A stretch of 64,000 nt of DNA, taken from positions 1 to 64,000 of the forward strand of contig NZ_AJLT01000022.1 of NCBI RefSeq assembly GCF_000258765.1, read 5' to 3'. The stretch is from Gillisia marina (lineage in GTDB: Bacteria; Bacteroidota; Bacteroidia; Flavobacteriales; Flavobacteriaceae). Below the pieces are notes generated by a model, which was not told where the DNA came from, searched no databases, and saw only the letters and a list, made by a program, of their open reading frames with translations. Shown piece after piece: positions 18,957 through 28,527 of the stretch (position 1 is the stretch's first letter; each line of letters opens with the position of its first letter). The position numbers were made by a program, and so were the translations under genes.

Positions 18957-19466
18957 TTAATTTAAGATATCTTGCTTAAGTGTTCCATTAGTATTTGTAG
19001 GAACTTTATATTCTCCAAATAATTCGATTAACTTCTTCTTTCTATAATCAAATATTTCTTTCAATTTTGGAGCAACAAGAAAAGGTTGTACTAACTCTCC
19101 CAAAAAGCCCATGGGTAATTTGTAATCTATAATATCTTCCATTTCTACACCGCCTTCAATTTCCTTAATGAAGTGCTTATGATGCCATAATGAGTATGGT
19201 CCAAATCTTTGCTCGTCAACGAAATAATTTTTGTCGCTAACATGAGTTATTTCTGTAACCCATTTTGTCTTTATCCCAGCAATAGGTGTAACTATATATT
19301 GGATTATTTGCCCCGGAAACATGGGTCTGTCTGTTCCAGAGAGAATATTAAAGCCCATATAATCCGGAGTGATCACTTTCAAATTTTTAGGGTCAGATAG
19401 AAATTCCCAAGCTTCATTTACTGAAATTGGCAACGTCTGTTTAGAGTGTAAGGTGTAAATTTTCAT
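18957..19466 (-). CDS. SRPBCC family (START-like) protein
   Basis: The protein has 169 residues. The helix-grip fold shows a typical start (LPISVNEAWEFLSDPKNLKVITP) and a following FGPYSLWHHKHFIKE strand. Such proteins bind hydrophobic ligands in the cytoplasm, and relatives are labelled cell-division inhibitor without proof. It is the first gene of the photolyase operon, 5 bases before the SDR gene. Its role in that context is unknown. Confidence 0.82.
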   Translation of the reverse strand: MKIYTLHSKQTLPISVNEAWEFLSDPKNLKVITPDYMGFNILSGTDRPMFPGQIIQYIVTPIAGIKTKWVTEITHVSDKNYFVDEQRFGPYSLWHHKHFIKEIEGGVEMEDIIDYKLPMGFLGELVQPFLVAPKLKEIFDYRKKKLIELFGEYKVPTNTNGTLKQDILN

Positions 19467-19583
19467 GGTTTTTAATTTCAGGATAAAATTACGCTATTAA
19501 ATGTTTAACTTAAAATGATTATTGTTAAACAAAATTTAATTTTGATCTTTGTGTAGGTATTCTGCTAAATACGTAGGAATACG

Positions 19584-19591
19584 TATCTTTG
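19584..19591 (+). promoter_or_regulatory. Promoter -7 box of the DUF2911 gene
   Basis: TATCTTTG fits TAnnTTTG, 24-31 bases before the ATG at 19615. It is preceded by two TACGTA words nine bases apart, which might be an operator; that is only a suggestion. Confidence 0.5.
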
Positions 19592-19614
19592 AAAAAATCA
19601 ACAAACTAAATATT

Positions 19615-20458
19615 ATGAAAAAAGTTTTTTTATTTATGTGCGCAGGTCTATTGTCTTTAGGAGCCTCAGCACAAATTGATGCCCCTCAACCAAGTCCTTC
19701 GGCAAAAGTTGAACAAAAAGTGGGTCTTACAGATGTAACTTTAGAATACTCTCGTCCGGCAGTTAGAGATCGTGAGATCTTTGGAGGATTAGTTCCTTTT
19801 GGGGAAGTTTGGAGAACAGGAGCAAATGCAAACACCAAGATTACCTTTAGTGACGATGTTGAAATAGAAGGAAAAAAGTTAGCGAAAGGAACCTATGCAA
19901 TTTACACCGTGCCTAATAAAGATTCTTGGGAAGTGATGTTTTATAGCGATGCTAATAACTGGGGAAATCCACAAGAATGGGACGATGCTAAAGTTGCATT
20001 AAAAGCTACGGCGAAGGTAGAAACGATGCCTTTCTCTATGGAGTCTTTCGGGATCTTTGTAAATGAAATTAAAAATGATGGTGCGGTTCTGGATTTTGTA
20101 TGGTCTAATACAGCAGCATCTTTACCGTTTACAGTTCCAACAGACACTAAAACTATGGCTAGCATAGAAAGAGTAATGAATGGTCCTGGTGCTAACGATT
20201 ACTATGCAGCAGCTAGTTATTACCATGAAAGCGGAAAAGATCTTAAAAAAGCCCATGAGTGGATTAAAAAAAGCAACTGCAATGCAGGAAGGTGCTTTTT
20301 GGATGTGGAGAAAAAGATCTCTTATCGAAGCTGAATTAGGTATGAAAAAAGAAGCGATTGCTAGTGCGCAACAATCTTTAGCGATAGCTGAGAAAGCTAA
20401 AAATGCAGATTACGTTAAAATGAATAAAGCCTCTCTTAAAGAATGGGGAGCTATGTAA
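19615..20458 (+). CDS. Secreted DUF2911 family protein (one frameshift as assembled)
   Basis: Signal peptide MKKVFLFMCAGLLSLGASAQ, then DUF2911 (about residues 25-170: LEYSRPAVRDREIFG, GEVWRTGANANTKITF, AIYTVPNKDSWEVMF). A C-terminal helical pair resembling tetratricopeptide repeats follows (EAELGMKKEAIASAQQSL). The frame breaks in the A7 run at 20266-20272; six would join HEWIKKATAMQEGAFWMWRK. Corrected length is about 280 residues. The role of DUF2911 is unknown. An open frame extends upstream of 19615, but the signal peptide fixes this ATG. Confidence 0.88.
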
Positions 20459-20475
20459 TTTTAATTATAATATAG

Positions 20476-20505
20476 AAAAAACCTGCTGAGAAGCAGGTTT
20501 TTTTT
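20476..20505 (+). terminator. Rho-independent terminator after the DUF2911 gene
   Basis: AAAAAACCTGCT, a GAGA loop and AGCAGGTTTTTTTT form a classic stem with T-tract, 17 bases after the stop. Confidence 0.9.
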
Positions 20506-20514
20506 GCTTTAAAA

Positions 20515-20843
20515 GCAATTGTCATCCTGAGACCTGAGATATGATACCTGGGGTAAAAGAATTATTTCGCGTAGGAAATATAAATATTTAAAATCACCTC
20601 GAATTAAGACTATTGGAACATCTCAGAGCAGATCCTACTAGGTCAAATCAACTATAAAAAGAGATGTCATTCTGAAGGGAATGTAGTGGACTGAAGAATC
20701 TCAATACAAGAAGCAGAATTTAACTAGGGATCCCTCCTCACGTTGGGATGACATAAGCAATTGCAACTTATTTCAAGATCAAATTTTTAAGTAGCTGAAA
20801 CAAGTTCAAATTAATCATAAAGAATTTTTTAGACTTTTTTTAT
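20515..20843. other. Gene-free stretch with degenerate palindromic repeats
   Basis: About 330 bases between convergent genes. It contains words shared with other intergenic regions (TGTCATCCTGAGA near 20520, TGTCATTCTGAAGGGAATG near 20665, GGGATGACAT near 20745). Together they look like worn copies of the dispersed palindrome family. No coding frame or RNA gene is apparent. Confidence 0.5.
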
Positions 20844-21818
20844 CTAATAAACTAAACCTACCTTTTTTCTAATTGCATCTAATAGTTCAATAAGATCAAG
20901 GCTCTTTGTATAAGTCATTTTATCACTTTCTGTATTTCCATTGGCCAGCATGGATTGAACATGTGCTGCCTCAAAACTATAGCCATTCGTTGTTACAGGG
21001 AATTCGATAGTCTCTTCTTTCCCATCATTTTGGATTGTAATAGAGGAAGGCTCATGAAACCGACTATTTAAAACTACCACTGCTTCTTCAAACCTTAATG
21101 TAGCTGTGGTTGGAGTAGTTTCATCTATAGCACTATAAAGATTAGCCTTTACATCATTGGCGTAAAAAAAAGCAATTTTGCAGTTTTCATCAACACCTGT
21201 TTTCCCGATTTTTGCTGTCGCTTCTATCTTTTGTGGTTTTCCCAATAAGGTCAAGGCTAAGAATACAGGATATATCCCAACATCCATCAAGCTGCCACCG
21301 CCAAGTTTTTTATTGTAAATGCGTTTTTCTGCATCGAAAGGAGCATCAAATCCGAAATCTGCCTCGAGACCTAGTAATTCACCATATTTTTTTGAATCTC
21401 TTAGCTCTAGAACAAACTGGAAGTGAGGAAGAAATTGCGTCCATAATGCTTCCATTAAAAACACATTCTCATTTTGAGCCTGAGTAATCATGGTTTGAAC
21501 TTGTTGCTTGTTCATTCCCAAAGGTTTTTCGCAAAGCACTGGTTTTTTATGCTGAAGGCATAACATGGAATGCTCGAAATGAAACACATGCGGAGTAGCT
21601 ATATAGATGATATCTACTTTTTCGTCCTCAACTAATTCTAAATAACTGCCGTAGGAAACTTCAATATTTAAATTTTCAGCAAATTGCTGAGCTTTATCCA
21701 AGGATCTGCTTGCTACCGCATAAAGATTTGCATCTGGAACCAACAAAAGATCTTTGGAAAATTTTTTAGCGATTTTCCCTGCTCCTAATATGCCCCAATT
21801 ATATGTTTTAGTTTGCAT
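20844..21818 (-). CDS. Gfo/Idh/MocA family oxidoreductase
   Basis: The protein has 324 residues. The Rossmann start GILGAGKIAKKFSKDL binds NAD(P), and CEKPLGMNKQQV carries the conserved catalytic-region lysine of the family. The C-terminal dehydrogenase domain includes GGSLMDVGIYPVFLA. These enzymes oxidise sugars, sugar acids or inositols in the cytoplasm; the substrate here is unknown. Its start overlaps the end of the symporter gene by 11 bases, so uptake and oxidation of the same compound is a reasonable inference. Confidence 0.9.
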   Translation of the reverse strand: MQTKTYNWGILGAGKIAKKFSKDLLLVPDANLYAVASRSLDKAQQFAENLNIEVSYGSYLELVEDEKVDIIYIATPHVFHFEHSMLCLQHKKPVLCEKPLGMNKQQVQTMITQAQNENVFLMEALWTQFLPHFQFVLELRDSKKYGELLGLEADFGFDAPFDAEKRIYNKKLGGGSLMDVGIYPVFLALTLLGKPQKIEATAKIGKTGVDENCKIAFFYANDVKANLYSAIDETTPTTATLRFEEAVVVLNSRFHEPSSITIQNDGKEETIEFPVTTNGYSFEAAHVQSMLANGNTESDKMTYTKSLDLIELLDAIRKKVGLVY

Positions 21819-23517
21819 TGTTGATGGGTTTATCTGGGGAGTGTATTACACTCTGTAGGATAAGCGCCAAAACCATTACCAAGAAACATCCTACAAGATT
21901 TAACCATAAGTATGGTAATACCTCGAGATGCCAAATGAGGATTACTAAAGCTTGTGTTATAAGCGCTGCAATAAATACTGCATTGCTATTTACATGTTTA
22001 ATGAAGAATGCCAATAAGAATATTCCCAAAACATTTCCGTAGAAAATAGAGCCAATAATATTCACTAGCTGAATTAAATTATCGAATAAACTGGCAAAAC
22101 TGGCAAAAAGAATTGCTAATAATCCCCATCCTAATGTGAACCATTTAGACATTTTTACATAGTGTTCATCAGATTTTTCTTTAGAGACATTTCTTTTATA
22201 AAGATCTATGGTCGTCGTGGATGCCAATGCATTTAATTCTGAAGCGGTGGAAGACATCGCTGCAGAAAGGATTACAGCTAGCAACAGCCCTATAAGGCCT
22301 CTTGGAAGGTTATTGAGTATAAAATGAATAAACACATAATCTTTATCATTTGTTTCTAAACCTTCGTTTACAGCGCTTATTAGAGTTTTTGCTTCCTCTC
22401 GATTTGCCTCTTCTAAAGAGTTGAGTTTTATGAGTTCATTTTCATATTGAGTGATTTCCCCAGATGAAGCCGTTTCCAGTCCATTGCCGAATCGAATACT
22501 AGTTTCCTTTCGCTTCTGCTGAATTTCTTCATTTTTCACCATTAATTGCTGATAATCTTCAGAATATTCAGACTCCAATACTGCTTTTTGTGCCGCAGGA
22601 TTAAAATTTAATGGTGCCAGATTAAATTGATAGAATACAAATACCATCACTCCCACAAGAAGTATAAAGAATTGCATAGGTACTTTTAATATCCCATTGA
22701 AGATAAGCCCCAGTTGCATCTCCCGTACCGACCTTCCGGTTAAATAGCGCTGCACTTGGCTTTGATCTGTTCCAAAGTAGGATAATGCTAAGAAGCTTCC
22801 ACCAATTACCCCGCTCCAAACGGTATATCTATTATCCAAATCGAATGAGAAATCTAAAATATCCAGCTTTCCGCTAGCTCCGGCAATATCTAAGGCATTA
22901 GAAAAACTTATATCTGCAGGGAGGTATTGAATAATAAGAAAAAATGCGGCGAACATTCCGGCAAAGATCACAGCCATCTGTTGCTTTTGAGTGACATTTA
23001 CGGCTTTGGTTCCACCGGAAACTGTATAAATAATTACCAACACCCCAATAATAATGTTAAGTGTGGTAAGGTTCCATCCCAAAACCGCGGATAAAATAAT
23101 AGCTGGAGCAAAAATGGTAATCCCTGCAGATAGTCCTCGCTGAATTAAAAATAACAATGCAGTTAAAGTTCTGGTTTTAAGATCGAATCTAGACTCTAAA
23201 AACTCATAAGCCGTGTAGACCTTTAGTCTGTGATAAATTGGGATAAACACCATACATATAACCACCATGGCAATTGGTAATCCAAAATAGAATTGCACGA
23301 AGCCCATTCCGTCGTGATACGCTTGACCGGGTGTAGATAAAAAAGTAATTGCGCTGGCCTGAGTTGCCATCACAGATAAGCCTATTGTCCACCATTGGGA
23401 ATCTTGCCCACCACCAATGTAATCTTTTACGCTATTGCTCCCTCTAGTTTTGTAAACGCCGTAAATAACAATAAAGGCCAAAGTTCCTATTAAAATGATC
23501 CAGTCTATTAATTGCAT
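21808..23517 (-). CDS. Sodium:solute symporter family transporter
   Basis: The protein has 569 residues with about 13-14 membrane segments. The family start (LIDWIILIGTLAFIVIYGVY, then GGGQDSQWWTIGLSVMATQASAITFLSTPG) fits the SSS/SLC5 fold that imports sugars, inositol or sialic-acid-like compounds with sodium. A soluble, charged insert of about 90 residues sits between membrane segments 8 and 9 (residues about 310-395). It follows the 35-residue membrane peptide by 1 base and precedes the oxidoreductase. Substrate not determinable from sequence. Confidence 0.93.
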   Translation of the reverse strand: MQLIDWIILIGTLAFIVIYGVYKTRGSNSVKDYIGGGQDSQWWTIGLSVMATQASAITFLSTPGQAYHDGMGFVQFYFGLPIAMVVICMVFIPIYHRLKVYTAYEFLESRFDLKTRTLTALLFLIQRGLSAGITIFAPAIILSAVLGWNLTTLNIIIGVLVIIYTVSGGTKAVNVTQKQQMAVIFAGMFAAFFLIIQYLPADISFSNALDIAGASGKLDILDFSFDLDNRYTVWSGVIGGSFLALSYFGTDQSQVQRYLTGRSVREMQLGLIFNGILKVPMQFFILLVGVMVFVFYQFNLAPLNFNPAAQKAVLESEYSEDYQQLMVKNEEIQQKRKETSIRFGNGLETASSGEITQYENELIKLNSLEEANREEAKTLISAVNEGLETNDKDYVFIHFILNNLPRGLIGLLLAVILSAAMSSTASELNALASTTTIDLYKRNVSKEKSDEHYVKMSKWFTLGWGLLAILFASFASLFDNLIQLVNIIGSIFYGNVLGIFLLAFFIKHVNSNAVFIAALITQALVILIWHLEVLPYLWLNLVGCFLVMVLALILQSVIHSPDKPINNAN

Positions 23518-23518
23518 A

Positions 23519-23626
23519 TTAAGAGAATAGGTTCATTAAAAAATAGAATAAGATGATGTATGCTAAATTCGCTAGAAGGACTAGGGAATAAGACTTTTTC
23601 CAGATGTACTTTTTTGGGGTCTGCAT
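23519..23626 (-). CDS. 35-residue membrane peptide between PIG-L and symporter genes
   Basis: ATG at 23626 to TAA at 23519. The start overlaps the stop of the PIG-L gene (TAATG), and its stop is 1 base before the symporter ATG, so the three are translationally linked. A positively charged N-terminus (MQTPKKYIWKKS) is followed by one hydrophobic helix (residues about 13-34, LVLLANLAYIILFYFLM). This layout fits a small single-pass membrane protein, perhaps an accessory of the symporter. It is below the usual annotation length limit and I know of no named family. Confidence 0.65.
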   Translation of the reverse strand: MQTPKKYIWKKSYSLVLLANLAYIILFYFLMNLFS

Positions 23627-26114
23627 TATTCTCCAACTGAAATTAGGTTAGTAAATAATCTAAACGCTCCGGGTACAGCATCTGGAAACTGTCTAAAAAA
23701 GCTTAATCCGGTATAGATATAATGTCCTTTGCCGTATTTGGCAATAAGTAAGCTTCCTTTGCTGCTAGCTTCATTAGAGTCATTCATTTCTAGGATTGGA
23801 GTGAACTCTGGAGCCCATGAGTCTGAAAAATACAAACCTCTTTCTTGTACCCAATTTTCAAAATCTTTTTGAGTGATCTTATTCGGGCTATTTAAAACAG
23901 GATGTTGTGGATTCAAAAATTCGACTTTTGCATCCTCTTCAGTCACTCTATCTCTGGAAAGTTCTAATTTATATGGCGCAATATTATCTAATACCAATCC
24001 GCGGTTTGTGTTATACTGGGAGATCAGTGTTCCGCCATTTTCAACATATTTTAATAATTCAGCTTGCTTGAATTTTAAAATATCTAAAGTATTATAAGCA
24101 CGAATCCCCAATACGATTGCATCAAATTTTGCAAGAGAAGCGGCGTTTAATTCATTTGGATCTATTCTAATTACTTTATATCCAATTTGTTCTAAACTTT
24201 CAGGAATTACATCCCCGGCACCATCGATATATCCTACTAATTCTCCTTTTTTCTGAATATCTAACTTCACCAACTTGGTTTTGGCAGGTAAGACTAAGGA
24301 TTGCAAAGGAATATGTTCGTAATCTATTTTTAGAACCTCATTAGAATATACAGCATCCTCAAAAATGATTTCCGGGATTAAGTTGGCTTCGCTTTGTTCT
24401 GCTGGCGGCGTTACAGTGAATATAAGATTCGCAGTGCTCCATTGTTTTGAATATCGAAATTTGACTCTTTAGGTTCTATCTTCCAGCTTGTAGGTGCTTT
24501 TAGACGAACTTTTCCTTTTGCATTTTCTTTTTGGGCAGTTACGGTTAATTGTATTTGCTTGGCTGCTCCATTTGTGTAAATAAGCACCTTATCGTTAAAA
24601 GAAGCAGATACAGGCGGAACTATTTCAAAAGGCTGATAAACTTCCCCTTTTACAGGATCTGTAGATTTGTATACAAGTTCCTTTTCAAAAGGAATAGTTT
24701 CTCCATAAAATTTGAGATTAAAAATTGCTTTCGTCAATCTTGGGGTTTCCGGTAAACCAATCATTTTTGGATCTTCTACAACATAAGTTCCTAAATTCGG
24801 ATTCTTATTTAACCAATAGGGAGACGTATATTTTGCATCCTTGGGGATGGTGTATATCAGTTTTTCTCTCCAATTCTCATTATTGCTTAAAACTCTATTG
24901 GGCGTTGCAGAAGGACTGCCCGGTAAGACAGTTACAGAGGAGAGCTCTACAGGAATATCACTTCTATTAATCGCTTCTAAATTTACTTCAATAAATTGAT
25001 TTGGTGTTGAATATGGGTTGTTACTTAAAGCTTCTAAATAAATACCGCTACATGCCAATATGATCTCTTTTATTTCTGAAATTTTTAAAGTTTTCCAATA
25101 TTCATCTTCAAGCTTATTAATTAATTTGTAGGCTTCAATTAGTTTTGGAAGACTTTCTGAAGGATCTCTAAAATTATAATTTTCTTCAACTTCATTTAAA
25201 ATTTTCCCAATCGCTGCGCCGCCATCAATACGATTCCATGAAGTATCAATCCCTGCAAAAAGATCTCCTTTAGTTTCCGGTATCTCTCCATCAATTAATT
25301 CTACATATTCTATTTGGCTACCGCGGCTTCCGCTACTACCAAAACCTTGTGATCTATGTTGACTTCTGCTTAATGCAGCGATTTCAGGATTCGACAATCC
25401 ATTCCAAGGGAAATAAATCCCGGTATCAAATTGAATGAAATTAGATTTATCGGCTTTATCAAATGCTTCCTGACTTCCGTAGAACCATGGCGAGGTATTA
25501 AAATAGAGTCGGGTAGGGGAAAAAGCTTCTGTATAGTTTAATTGCTCTGGATAGGAATTTTTGTCTTGAGCTAATTTGAAAGCTTCTACACTCAACAAAG
25601 CCGAAGCTGTATGTTGCCCATGAGTTTCCCCTGACGTACGGTGATTGAATCTATTGATGATTACATCTGGTTTAAAGGTTCGAATTGCCCAAACGACATC
25701 CCCCAAAACCACTTCTTTGTCCCATATTTTCATGGACTCTTCCGGAGTCTTTGTATATCCAAAATCGATTGCTCGGGTAAAACGTTGTTCTCCACCATCT
25801 ATTCTCCTAGCGGCCAATAGCTCCTGAGTTCTAATAACTCCCAATAGTTCCTTTAATTCCGGTCCAATAAGATTTTGACCTCCATCTCCTCGAGTGATAG
25901 ATAAGTAGCCCGTTCTTGCATTTATTTCGTTAGATAAATAAGAGATTAATCGGGTGTTTTCATCATCTGGATGTGCAGCAATATATAAGACAGAGCCTAA
26001 AAAGTTCAACTTTTTAAGAGCTTGATCTATTTCTGCTGAATTTAATTTTTTGGGAGTTTGTCCTTGAACAGAAATAATTGACAGGAACATTAATAATGGG
26101 AGAATTTTACGCAT
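23626..26114 (-). CDS. Secreted PIG-L (LmbE-like) deacetylase with large C-terminal extension (one frameshift as assembled)
   Basis: Signal peptide about residues 1-19 (ending VQGQ). The PIG-L domain has the zinc motif AAHPDDEN (about 47-54), RGDGGQN and GETHGQHTASA. A middle beta-rich region is followed by a GATase1/ThuA-like C-terminal domain (YIDGAGDVIPESLEQIGY, AIVLGIRAYN). The frame is lost near 24435, where one T (coding A) appears missing; pieces 24411-26114 and to 23626 then join as GATANLIFTV. Corrected length is about 829 residues. The enzyme probably deacetylates an N-acetyl sugar in the periplasm. It leads the cassette with the symporter and oxidoreductase. Confidence 0.9.
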
Positions 26115-26139
26115 CTGAAAATATTAGATTCAATAATTT

Positions 26140-26147
26140 CAAATATA
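26140..26147 (-). promoter_or_regulatory. Promoter -7 box of the PIG-L cassette
   Basis: TATATTTG on the minus strand fits TAnnTTTG and lies 26-33 bases before the ATG at 26114. Confidence 0.5.
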
Positions 26148-26165
26148 TAAATTTCTAAGGGGTTC

Positions 26166-26205
26166 TTCCCTCATTGAGGGTTTAATTCCCCGTGGCCTGA
26201 TTCAA
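26166..26205. repeat. Palindromic element CCCTCATTGAGGG with CCCCGTGG tail
   Basis: CCCTC and GAGGG flank ATT, followed after a short AT spacer by CCCCGTGGC. A second copy of the same two-part design lies at 34330-34373 with CCCCACGAC. It sits between the PIG-L promoter and the end of the MscS gene. Confidence 0.5.
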
Positions 26206-26272
26206 GTTTTTTAAATGTATTTTCCTTCCGATAATTTGGGACTTGCCTAAAAGTTTTTGAATCAAGGGTAAT

Positions 26273-26812
26273 CTATAGGCTGTCTTTCCCTTCATCCAGA
26301 TAGACATCCTTCTTGATAAGGGATACCGCTTTTTGTAAAATTAGATTATTTGGGTAGGTTATTAATTCTCCTTCATCATTAATTAGATGAATATGAAATG
26401 CTTTTATATCATCTATAATTCCCTCAATAGGAGCATCTTTATCATGAATCTTGATTTTATCCCCAATTTTATAGGGAAAGGAGAAGAATAGAATTATTCC
26501 GGAAGTGATATTGCTAAGAATAGACCAAATAGCAAACAATGCAACCCCAATTACAGCAAAAACAGATGAAAAAATAAGGGAAAGATCCTTATAACCAACT
26601 CCCCAAGCAAAAGCCAATGCAAAAACAGCAACTAAGGAAACCAAAATATTAATGTATTTAAACATTAAGCGTGTTCTGGTAATATGAATCTCGCTTTGTT
26701 TCCCAACCCTATGTGCAGCTTTTTTCATTGTAAACTGAATGATAAGCAGCGAAACCACAATTATGGTGGTATATATTATTTCATTTTGATATGTGTAGAA
26801 GATCTCTGTCAT
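26273..26812 (-). CDS. Small MscS-type mechanosensitive channel
   Basis: The protein has 179 residues. Three predicted membrane segments (about 12-30, 50-70, 76-100) precede the MscS beta domain (FFSFPYKIGDKIKIHD, IEGIIDDIKAFHIHL, TYPNNLILQKAVSLIKK). The pore helix region ALFAIWSILSNITSGIILF matches the family. It ends after the beta domain and lacks the C-terminal alpha/beta domain of E. coli MscS, a compact form. It starts at the end of the lipoprotein gene (1-base overlap), as the last gene of the DUF2520-KdsC-UbiA-Maf group. Confidence 0.88.
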   Translation of the reverse strand: MTEIFYTYQNEIIYTTIIVVSLLIIQFTMKKAAHRVGKQSEIHITRTRLMFKYINILVSLVAVFALAFAWGVGYKDLSLIFSSVFAVIGVALFAIWSILSNITSGIILFFSFPYKIGDKIKIHDKDAPIEGIIDDIKAFHIHLINDEGELITYPNNLILQKAVSLIKKDVYLDEGKDSL

Positions 26813-27711
26813 TAATTTAAATTCAGTTGCTCCCGCAAATGTAAATCTTTATTGGAATTTTTATTCCAGTAAGCAGATTTTATCTCATTCATTTTTGTAG
26901 CAGTTGTATTTTGTGTTTTTCCATTTGTTTGAGTTTCTTCTTGCCATTTTTCAATTTTAAAAGGAGCTATATTGAAATAATAGATTTTTAAATCCCTTTG
27001 CAGTTCGGGGTAACTTATTTTATAAACGCTATAGTCTCCATCTTGATAAAACTCGGCTAGTGTCTGATAAGCTTTTATTTCTTTGTGCCCCAGTCTTAAA
27101 TACTCGAAAGAAGGAATCATGTTAATCTTTCCCGTTGGTAAGAGGTTGGGGTTTATTCTTAACTGAGTCCAAACTTCATTTTCCAAATAGGTTTTGTTTA
27201 ATTTCAAATCTTTGTCTGCTTCCCCTTCAAAATAAGAGTGCGAATCTATTTCGAAATCCTTCCTGTTATTAAGTTGAATATATACGTGACCGCACCATTC
27301 CTGAATAGAAGCCGAAACTTTTAATGCATGCGAATGTCCTTCTAGGGGATAAAAAGTGCTCTGCATAATAGAATAGGGATAAATCCCTGTATTGAATTTC
27401 TTAGTAGCATTTAGCTTAAGGATAGGGAGGGTTTTGTCAGTTTTCTCGTTTGCCTTTACCTGAGCATCCGGTAGGAATTCTTCAGTAACAAAAATAAGAA
27501 CTGCAGTTCCTTCTCTCGATTCTCCATATCTAGACTGTTCTAATTTGTACGAAGTAAGCTCTGCTTCTCCATTAAACCAATAAGATTTGAATTCTTCAGA
27601 AAGTTTGCGCTCGGGAAGTAAGGCTTCATCTGAAGAAGAAGTCTCTTTACAACCCGATAGAAGGATCAACATGAAAATTCCGTACAAGAGATGGTGATAA
27701 TTAACTTTCAT
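26812..27711 (-). CDS. Putative lipoprotein of unknown function, Maf-associated
   Basis: The protein has 299 residues from the ATG at 27711. A lipobox (ILLSGC, Cys about 21) marks it as an exported lipoprotein. The mature part has no named domain: YWFNGEAELTSYKLEQSRYG near the start and GHVYIQLNNRKDFEI in the middle. Homologues in flavobacteria are often labelled septum formation inhibitor Maf, probably only because of their genomic position; nothing in the sequence supports a pyrophosphatase. It is 1 base from the MscS channel gene, so a cell-envelope stress role is conceivable but unproven. Confidence 0.72.
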   Translation of the reverse strand: MKVNYHHLLYGIFMLILLSGCKETSSSDEALLPERKLSEEFKSYWFNGEAELTSYKLEQSRYGESREGTAVLIFVTEEFLPDAQVKANEKTDKTLPILKLNATKKFNTGIYPYSIMQSTFYPLEGHSHALKVSASIQEWCGHVYIQLNNRKDFEIDSHSYFEGEADKDLKLNKTYLENEVWTQLRINPNLLPTGKINMIPSFEYLRLGHKEIKAYQTLAEFYQDGDYSVYKISYPELQRDLKIYYFNIAPFKIEKWQEETQTNGKTQNTTATKMNEIKSAYWNKNSNKDLHLREQLNLN

Positions 27712-27779
27712 CAAATAATATTTAAATATCTATTGTTCTATGACTATTCCTTATAAAGCTAACCAATTCTTTTATAGTA

Positions 27780-27900
27780 AATAGGCTATTATCCATTTGT
27801 CAGTTCGAGCGCAGTCGAGAACTATTGCTGTATAATGATTAGATTTTCACTTAAGCCTGTATTGAGCGAAGTCGAAATGCTCAACCTGACATTATTTAAA
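27780..27900. repeat. Intergenic palindromic repeats, TTCGAGCGCAGTCGA type
   Basis: Two adjacent words (CAGTTCGAGCGCAGTCGAGAA near 27799 and TGAGCGAAGTCGAAATGCTCA near 27864) are copies of the flavobacterial intergenic repeat also seen at 41158 and 60942. They lie between the Maf gene and the lipoprotein gene, so the two may be separately transcribed. Confidence 0.5.
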
Positions 27901-27936
27901 ATTATATTTTTCAATTAAAAACATATAGTTAGTTTA

Positions 27937-28524
27937 TTAGCTAGCGATTTCTAACAAAGTATCATAAACCAAATGCGTAGGAAGTCCAACCACATTAAAA
28001 TAACTTCCTTCAATTTTTGTTATTCCTATCAACCCAATCCATTCCTGAATTCCATAAGCGCCTGCCTTGTCTAAAGGATGATAATTTAAAATATAGTAAT
28101 CTATTTCCTCTTCAGTTAAATCTTTAAAAGTAACTAAGGTAGATGCGTTTACAGTTTTTTGTTTTTCAGAAGTTGTAAAAGTAACAGAGGTAATAACCTC
28201 ATGAGTTTTACCGGACATGGATTGCAACATCTCCTTTGCTTGTGTAGTGGTTTCGGGCTTACCTAGAGCTTCATTTTCATGCCAGACAATGGTGTCACTG
28301 GTAATTAAAATATCTTCTTTCCTAAGTTCGTGAATAAAAACCTCTGCTTTAAGTTCAGATAGGTAATCAGTTATATCTGAAGACTTTAGATTCTCGGGAT
28401 AAATCTCATTTATTTTCTTAACATCTATGATAAATGGAATTTTTAGGTCCTTTAAAAACTGATGCCTTCTTGGGGATCCGGATGCTAATATAATTCGGTG
28501 ATTTTTTAATTTTTCCTTCAGCAT
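27937..28524 (-). CDS. maf: Maf-like nucleoside triphosphate pyrophosphatase
   Basis: The protein has 195 residues. Signature parts are LASGSPRRHQFL at the N-terminus, ITSDTIVWHENEALGKP and the YYILNYHPLDKAGAYGIQEW segment. The enzyme hydrolyses modified or canonical dTTP/UTP-type nucleotides to the monophosphate (house-cleaning) in the cytoplasm. It begins 3 bases after the UbiA gene stop. Confidence 0.93.
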   Translation of the reverse strand: MLKEKLKNHRIILASGSPRRHQFLKDLKIPFIIDVKKINEIYPENLKSSDITDYLSELKAEVFIHELRKEDILITSDTIVWHENEALGKPETTTQAKEMLQSMSGKTHEVITSVTFTTSEKQKTVNASTLVTFKDLTEEEIDYYILNYHPLDKAGAYGIQEWIGLIGITKIEGSYFNVVGLPTHLVYDTLLEIAS

Positions 28525-28527
28525 AAT

